Of a stretch of DNA of 64,000 bases, positions 60,422 to 64,000 are shown piece after piece. Source of the DNA: Streptomyces paradoxus (GTDB taxonomy: Bacteria; Actinomycetota; Actinomycetes; Streptomycetales; Streptomycetaceae). The stretch's first letter is position 1; each line of letters begins with the position of its first letter. The notes under the pieces are model-generated. The model had not been told where the DNA came from. It made no database searches and worked only from the letters and a program-made list of their open reading frames with translations. A program made the translations under genes and the position numbers. Where the stretch lies: positions 588,033 through 652,032 of the forward strand of contig NZ_JACHGV010000004.1 of NCBI RefSeq assembly GCF_014202475.1, given 5' to 3'.

Positions 60422-61197
60422 CCACCACCCCGACCAGGACGGCCACCCCACCGAGGGCCCTGAACGCCTCCCGCACCACCGCCACCGCCGCCCGGGTCCT
60501 CCGCCAGCTCACCCACGACCCCCGCACCATCGCACTGCTGGTGCTCATCCCCTGCGTGATGCTGTTCCTGCTGCGCTACGTCTTCGACGGAAGCCCCCGC
60601 ACCTTCGACAGCATCGGCGCGTCCCTCCTCGGGATCTTCCCGCTGATCACGATGTTCCTGGTGACGTCCATCGCCACCCTGCGCGAACGCACCTCCGGCA
60701 CCCTCGAACGCCTCCTCGCCATGCCCCTCGGCAAGGGCGACCTCATCGCCGGCTACGCCCTCGCCTTCGGCACCCTCGCGATCATCCAGTCCGCCCTGGC
60801 CACGGGCCTCGCGGTCTGGTTCCTCGGCCTCGACGTCACCGGCAGCCCCTGGCTCCTTCTCCTGGTGGCCCTCCTCGACGCCCTCCTCGGCACGGCCCTC
60901 GGCCTCTTCGTCTCGGCCTTCGCCGCCTCCGAGTTCCAGGCGGTCCAGTTCATGCCGGCGGTGATCTTCCCCCAGCTCCTCCTGTGCGGCCTGTTCACCC
61001 CGCGCGACGCCATGCACCCCGCCCTGGAGGCCATCTCCGACGTCCTCCCCATGTCCTACGCCGTCGACGGCATGAACGAGGTCCTGCACCACACCGACAT
61101 GACGGCCACGTTCGTCCGGGACGTCCTCATCGTCGCGGGCTGCGCCCTCCTCGTCCTGACCCTCGGCGCGGCGACCCTCAGGCGCCGCACGGCATAG
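60418..61197 (+). CDS. ABC-2 type exporter permease
   Basis: A 259-residue ABC2_membrane protein with six helices, for example IALLVLIPCVMLFLLRYVF, LLGIFPLITMFLVTSIATL and WLLLLVALLDALLGTALGLFV. RERTSGTLERLLAMPL is the family's conserved coupling-helix region, and FPQLLLCGLFTPRDAMHPALEAISDVLPMSYAVDGM is the typical C-terminal block. It forms the exporter with the upstream ATPase. The substrate is unknown, likely a drug or lipid. Confidence 0.93.
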   Translation: MTTTPTRTATPPRALNASRTTATAARVLRQLTHDPRTIALLVLIPCVMLFLLRYVFDGSPRTFDSIGASLLGIFPLITMFLVTSIATLRERTSGTLERLLAMPLGKGDLIAGYALAFGTLAIIQSALATGLAVWFLGLDVTGSPWLLLLVALLDALLGTALGLFVSAFAASEFQAVQFMPAVIFPQLLLCGLFTPRDAMHPALEAISDVLPMSYAVDGMNEVLHHTDMTATFVRDVLIVAGCALLVLTLGAATLRRRTA

Positions 61198-61302
61198 CCG
61201 CCCCGGCACGGCATCCCGCCCAGCGGACACCCGAGCCGCCTCCCACTCCCCGGGTGCGAGGATGGACCCCGGACGACGCACCCTTCGGAGGCACCCCGCG
61301 CC

Positions 61303-62115
61303 ATGACCCAGAAAGTCGCAGTCCTCGGCACCGGCAAGATCGGCGAAGCCCTGCTCAGCGGAATGATCCGCGCCGGCTGGACCCCGTCCGACCTCCTGGT
61401 CACCGCCCGCCGCCAGGAACGAGCCGAAGAGCTCCGCACCCGCTACGGCGTCACCCCGGTCACCAACGCGGAAGCCGCCAAGACCGCCGACACCCTGATC
61501 CTCACGGTGAAACCGCAGGACATGGGCACCCTCCTCGACGAGCTCGCCCCCCACGTCCCCGCCGACCGCCTGGTCATCAGCGGCGCCGCCGGCATCCCCA
61601 CGGCCTACTTCGAGGACCGCTTCGCCCCGAACACCCCGGTCGTCCGCGTCATGACCAACACCCCCGCCCTGGTCGACGAGGCCATGTCCGTCATCTCCGC
61701 CGGCACCCACGCCACCGCCGACCACCTCGCCCACACCGAGGAGATCTTCGGCGCCGTCGGCAAGACGCTCCGCGTCCCCGAGTCCCAGCAGGACGCCTGC
61801 ACCGCCCTCTCCGGCTCCGGCCCGGCCTACTTCTTCTACCTGGTCGAAGCCATGACCGACGCCGGCATCCTCCTCGGCCTGCCCCGCGACAAGGCCCACG
61901 ACCTGATCGTCCAGTCCGCCATCGGCGCCGCGACGATGCTCCGCGACAGCGGCGAACACCCCGTCAAGCTCCGCGAGAACGTCACGTCCCCCGCCGGCAC
62001 GACGATCAACGCCATCCGCGAACTGGAGAACCACGGCGTACGGGCCGCCCTCATCGCCGCCCTCGAAGCCGCCCGGGACCGCAGCCGCGCCCTGGCCTCC
62101 GGCAACAACAGCTGA
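61303..62115 (+). CDS. proC: ProC, pyrroline-5-carboxylate reductase
   Basis: Last step of proline synthesis, NAD(P)H-dependent. The 270-residue protein has the Rossmann motif VAVLGTGKIGEALLSGMIRAG, LILTVKPQDM, ISGAAGI, RVMTNTPALVDEAMSVIS, and the C-terminal signature ALSGSGPAYFFYLVEAMTDAGILLGLPRD and VTSPAGTTINAI. It is monocistronic, bounded by 104 nt upstream and a terminator downstream. Confidence 0.96.
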   Translation: MTQKVAVLGTGKIGEALLSGMIRAGWTPSDLLVTARRQERAEELRTRYGVTPVTNAEAAKTADTLILTVKPQDMGTLLDELAPHVPADRLVISGAAGIPTAYFEDRFAPNTPVVRVMTNTPALVDEAMSVISAGTHATADHLAHTEEIFGAVGKTLRVPESQQDACTALSGSGPAYFFYLVEAMTDAGILLGLPRDKAHDLIVQSAIGAATMLRDSGEHPVKLRENVTSPAGTTINAIRELENHGVRAALIAALEAARDRSRALASGNNS

Positions 62116-62120
62116 CCACC

Positions 62121-62145
62121 GGGGGCGGGCCCGTCGCCCGCCCCC
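62121..62145. terminator. Bidirectional terminator between proC and trpS
   Basis: GGGGGCGGGC, 5-nt loop, GCCCGCCCCC: 10 perfect base pairs. Confidence 0.8.
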
Positions 62146-62154
62146 GCGGCCGCG

Positions 62155-63183
62155 TCACACCCCGGCGCCGGCCGGCTCCTTCTCCGCCACGGCCGGAAGC
62201 AAGCCGATCGCCCGGTAGGCGGCATCCACCGTCGGCCGGGCCATCCCCCGAGCCCGCTCGGCCCCGTCCCGCAGCACGCCCTCCACATACGCGGGATCCG
62301 CACACAACTCCTTGTGCCTCTCCTGCAAGGGCCGGAGCACCTCGACCACGGCCTCCGCGGTGTCCTTCTTGAGGTCCCCGTACGACGTGTACGCAGCACT
62401 CAGCATCTCGGGCTCCCCGCCCGTGCACGCCGCGAGGATCTCCAGCAGGTTGGCGAGCCCCGGCCGGGCCTCCCGGTCGTACACGACCTCCCGCCCACTG
62501 TCGGTCACGGCCCGCATGACCTTCTTGCGCACCACGTCCGGCTCGTCCAGCAGATAGACGATCCCCGGCCCGACGTCGTCGCTCTTGCCCATCTTCGACG
62601 CCGGATCCTGCAGATTCATCACCCGGGCCGCGACCCCCGGCCGCGTCGCCCGCGGCACCACGAACGTGTGCCCGTACCGCTGGTTGAACCGCACGGCGAG
62701 ATCCCGCGCCAGCTCCACATGCTGCCGCTGATCGTCCCCGACCGGCACCTCACCGGCCCCGTACGCCAGGATGTCCGCCGCCATCAGCACGGGATACGTC
62801 AGCAGCGACAGCCGCACACTCCCGCCCCGCCGCTGCTCCCGCGCGGCCTTCTCCTTGTACTGGATCATCCGCCGCATCTCACCGTCGGTGGCCACGCACT
62901 CCAGCACGTACGACAGCCGGGCGTGCTCGTCCACATGGCTCTGCACGAACACCGTGCAGAGCTCCGGATCCAGCCCGGCCGCCAGCAGCAGCGTCGCCGA
63001 CTGCCGGCTCAGCCTGCGCACCCGCGCGGGATCGTGGTCGACGGTCAGGGCATGCAGATCGACGACGCAGAACAAGGCGTCGGCCTCGTGCTGGTCGACG
63101 GCGGCCCACCGCCGCATGGCCCCCAGGTAGTTCCCCAGCGTCAGATGCCCCGTCGGCTTGACCCCGCTGAAAACCCGTGTCAT
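62155..63183 (-). CDS. trpS: Tryptophanyl-tRNA synthetase under Trp attenuation
   Basis: Charges tRNA-Trp. The 342-residue class Ic synthetase has a HIGH-type TGHLTLGNYLG, GDDQRQHVELARDLAVRFN, and a KMSKS-type SKMGKSD. The ATG at 63183 is preceded by GGAGGTGGAGGAGA. The 5' leader encodes a Trp-Trp leader peptide and attenuator, so this copy rises when charged tRNA-Trp falls. In S. coelicolor one of two TrpRS enzymes (the indolmycin-resistant, inducible one) is controlled this way; this gene is its probable counterpart, and a second housekeeping trpS is expected elsewhere. Confidence 0.95.
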   Translation of the reverse strand: MTRVFSGVKPTGHLTLGNYLGAMRRWAAVDQHEADALFCVVDLHALTVDHDPARVRRLSRQSATLLLAAGLDPELCTVFVQSHVDEHARLSYVLECVATDGEMRRMIQYKEKAAREQRRGGSVRLSLLTYPVLMAADILAYGAGEVPVGDDQRQHVELARDLAVRFNQRYGHTFVVPRATRPGVAARVMNLQDPASKMGKSDDVGPGIVYLLDEPDVVRKKVMRAVTDSGREVVYDREARPGLANLLEILAACTGGEPEMLSAAYTSYGDLKKDTAEAVVEVLRPLQERHKELCADPAYVEGVLRDGAERARGMARPTVDAAYRAIGLLPAVAEKEPAGAGV

Positions 63184-63249
63184 CTCTCCTCCACCTCCTG
63201 GCCGGGACCGCCGCCCCGGGCGGCCGCCCCTCCGTGGTGCCAGGAGGGA

Positions 63250-63318
63250 GAAACGAAAACGGCCGCCGAAGCGGCGGCCGTTGAGTGCATACGTGAGAAC
63301 GGCCGCCGTCAGGCGGCC
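63250..63318 (-). promoter_or_regulatory. Transcription attenuator of trpS (segments 1-4)
   Basis: Minus strand order: segment 1 GGCCGCC (63318-63312), segment 2 GGCGGCCGTT (63307-63298), segment 3 AACGGCCGCC (63282-63273), segment 4 GGCGGCCGTTTT (63267-63256), then CGTTT. 3:4 is a 10-bp terminator followed by T residues; 2:3 is an equally long antiterminator; 1:2 protects the terminator. This is the classical arrangement. Confidence 0.88.
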
Positions 63319-63350
63319 CACCACAGTCCGGTGCACGTACGCGTCGTCAT
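63309..63350 (-). CDS. Trp leader peptide, 13 codons with tandem Trp
   Basis: Minus strand ATG at 63350 to TGA at 63311-63309, reading MTTRTCTGLWWAA. The two adjacent TGG codons lie at 63323-63318. Ribosome stalling there would cover attenuator segment 1. The ribosome site is weak (GTGGGG just upstream). The peptide is meaningful only as a sensor. Confidence 0.85.
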   Translation of the reverse strand: MTTRTCTGLWWAA

Positions 63351-63391
63351 GTGCCCCACAGTACGCCGCCGGAGGGCCGCTCGCCCCCGAG

Positions 63392-63420
63392 TTGACACGC
63401 CCTACCCCCATCCGTAGTGT
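63392..63420 (+). promoter_or_regulatory. Near-consensus promoter reading towards the rRNA operon
   Basis: TTGACA (63392-63397), 17-nt spacer, TAGTGT (63415-63420). No protein gene follows before the rRNA leader, so it is the best candidate for the first rrn promoter. It overlaps the upstream region of trpS on the other strand. Confidence 0.6.
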
Positions 63421-63580
63421 TCTCCGAGTTGTCCGACGTGAGCGCCGACCCCGGTCGGTCCCCGGGCAGCCAATCCGCAGGTACCAACCACTATTCGACG
63501 CGCAGCACGTCTGTCGTCGCTTCATTGGCATGTGTATTTACGGAATGAGGAATCTCCGTTCGAAAGGACGCGGCCCCCGA

Positions 63581-63611
63581 TTGGCTCGGGAGCCGGGGAA
63601 TCCGCTAAAGT
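63581..63611 (+). promoter_or_regulatory. Candidate rrn promoter
   Basis: TTGGCT (63581-63586), 19-nt spacer, TAAAGT (63606-63611). The spacing is long, but the -10 is good. Confidence 0.4.
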
Positions 63612-63678
63612 CTCACTCGTCGGAACGGCCCAACAGCCGCAATGACAAACCCCGCTGACCGGGGATCAGGCCCGAAAG

Positions 63679-63696
63679 GATCTGATAGAGTCGGAA
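63679..63696 (+). promoter_or_regulatory. rrn promoter core repeat, copy 1
   Basis: GATCTGATAGAGTCGGAA with -10 TAGAGT at 63686-63691. This element is typical of Streptomyces rrn promoters, which have poor -35 boxes. Confidence 0.65.
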
Positions 63697-63758
63697 CCGC
63701 CGGAAAGGGAAACGCGGAAGCGGGAACCTGGAAAGCACCGAGGAAATCGGATTGGAAA

Positions 63759-63776
63759 GATCTGATAGAGTCGGAA
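63759..63776 (+). promoter_or_regulatory. rrn promoter core repeat, copy 2
   Basis: An exact copy of the 18-nt element at 63679, exactly 80 nt downstream; -10 TAGAGT at 63766-63771. Confidence 0.65.
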
Positions 63777-63838
63777 ACGCAAGACCGAAGGGAAGCGCCC
63801 GGAGGAAAGCCCGAGAGGGTGAGTACAAAGGAAGCGAC

Positions 63839-63853
63839 CGCTCCTTGAGAACT
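63839..63853 (+). promoter_or_regulatory. boxA-like antitermination site
   Basis: CGCTCCTTGAGAACT resembles the actinobacterial boxA (TGCTCTTTGA-type) in rRNA leaders, the binding site of NusB/NusE. Confidence 0.5.
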
Positions 63854-63897
63854 CAACAGCGTGCCAAAAGTCAACGCCAGATATGTTGATACCCCGT

Positions 63898-63953
63898 CCA
63901 TCGGACAACCGATGGTCGAGGTTCCTTTGAAAAAACACAGCGAGGACGCTGTG
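63898..63953 (+). other. Two hairpins in the pre-16S leader
   Basis: CCATCGG-ACAA-CCGATGG (63898-63915) and CACAGCG-AGGA-CGCTGTG (63936-63953). Both are perfect 7-bp stems with 4-nt loops, probable leader folding or RNase processing elements. Confidence 0.5.
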
Positions 63954-64000
63954 AACGGTCGGGCCTATTCCGCCTGACTGTTCCGCTCTCGTGGTGTTGC

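Larger units (their letters stand above)
63427..64000 (+). other. 5' leader of an rRNA operon (16S gene beyond the window)
   Basis: 574 nt without a protein gene. It carries tandem promoters, a boxA-like site and processing hairpins, and is A/G-rich in the style of Streptomyces pre-16S leaders. The segment CTTGAGAACTCAACAG and the following GTGCCAAAAGTCAACGCC are characteristic of actinobacterial rrn leaders. The mature 16S start (usually near TTCACGGAGAGTTTGATC) is not reached by 64000. Confidence 0.85.

Noticed and set aside
63642..63848. 68-codon plus-strand reading frame at the window end
   Set aside because: It lies wholly inside the rRNA operon leader, spans both promoter repeats, and has no ribosome site.

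Overview
The window is chromosomal DNA from a Streptomyces or a very close relative. The evidence is high G+C with strong G/C third-position bias, many GTG starts, and a core gene set familiar from Streptomyces: sigE-cseABC, lsr2 next to clpC, disA-radA, a stand-alone nuoD-like gene, and folK-folB-folP. It ends in an rRNA operon leader. Nothing looks like a plasmid, prophage or integrated element, and no tRNA, CRISPR array or insertion sequence was seen.

Layout. 1-4290 (minus): folate genes (folK partial, folB, an NTF2-like protein, folP) and an MprF-like membrane aminoacyltransferase with a SigE-type promoter. 4448-14579: an Ag85-like membrane esterase, a coiled-coil membrane protein, two PH-domain membrane proteins, a lone NuoD paralogue beside a MidA/NDUFAF7 methyltransferase, a NarL-type two-component pair, and an ArsR-family regulator with a perfect divergent operator. 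14572-21378: threonine aldolase, then an overlapping operon for CoA and NAD synthesis (DUF2520 Rossmann protein, panC, nadB, nadC, coaX). 21615-27873: small hypotheticals, a BlaI-like regulator, a GNAT acetyltransferase, lsr2, an SCO3374-family protein and clpC.

27939-36243: a large NACHT protein with C-terminal leucine-rich repeats (NLR-like), a secreted HAD phosphatase, a secreted M23 peptidase, a TetR/MFS efflux pair sharing a long inverted repeat, and an AraC regulator with a VOC protein. 36260-39637 (minus): the cell-envelope stress system sigE-cseA-cseB-cseC. 39921-50459: mutY, a second two-component pair whose kinase has an extra C-terminal exported domain, a PAP2 phosphatase, disA and radA, and a one-polypeptide sigma-factor-like / zinc-finger / membrane / BACON protein. 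50531-57218: Ppx/GppA, a TIM-barrel isomerase, TetR, ilvD, and a Ser/Thr kinase with a beta-propeller sensor. 57399-63183: an SH3-like protein, a DHFR-like gene fragment, a methyltransferase, an ABC exporter under a 19-bp perfect palindrome, proC, and trpS. 63250-64000: a textbook Trp attenuator for trpS, then the divergent 5' leader of an rRNA operon whose 16S gene lies beyond the window.

Themes. Envelope stress and envelope building recur (SigE/Cse, MprF-like, M23, PAP2, esterase). Many genes have a -10 hexamer 6-8 nt before the start codon, which predicts leaderless mRNAs. The most interesting candidates are the NACHT-LRR protein, the trpS attenuator, the palindrome-controlled ABC exporter, the NuoD/MidA pairing, and the fused sigma/anti-sigma/BACON protein.
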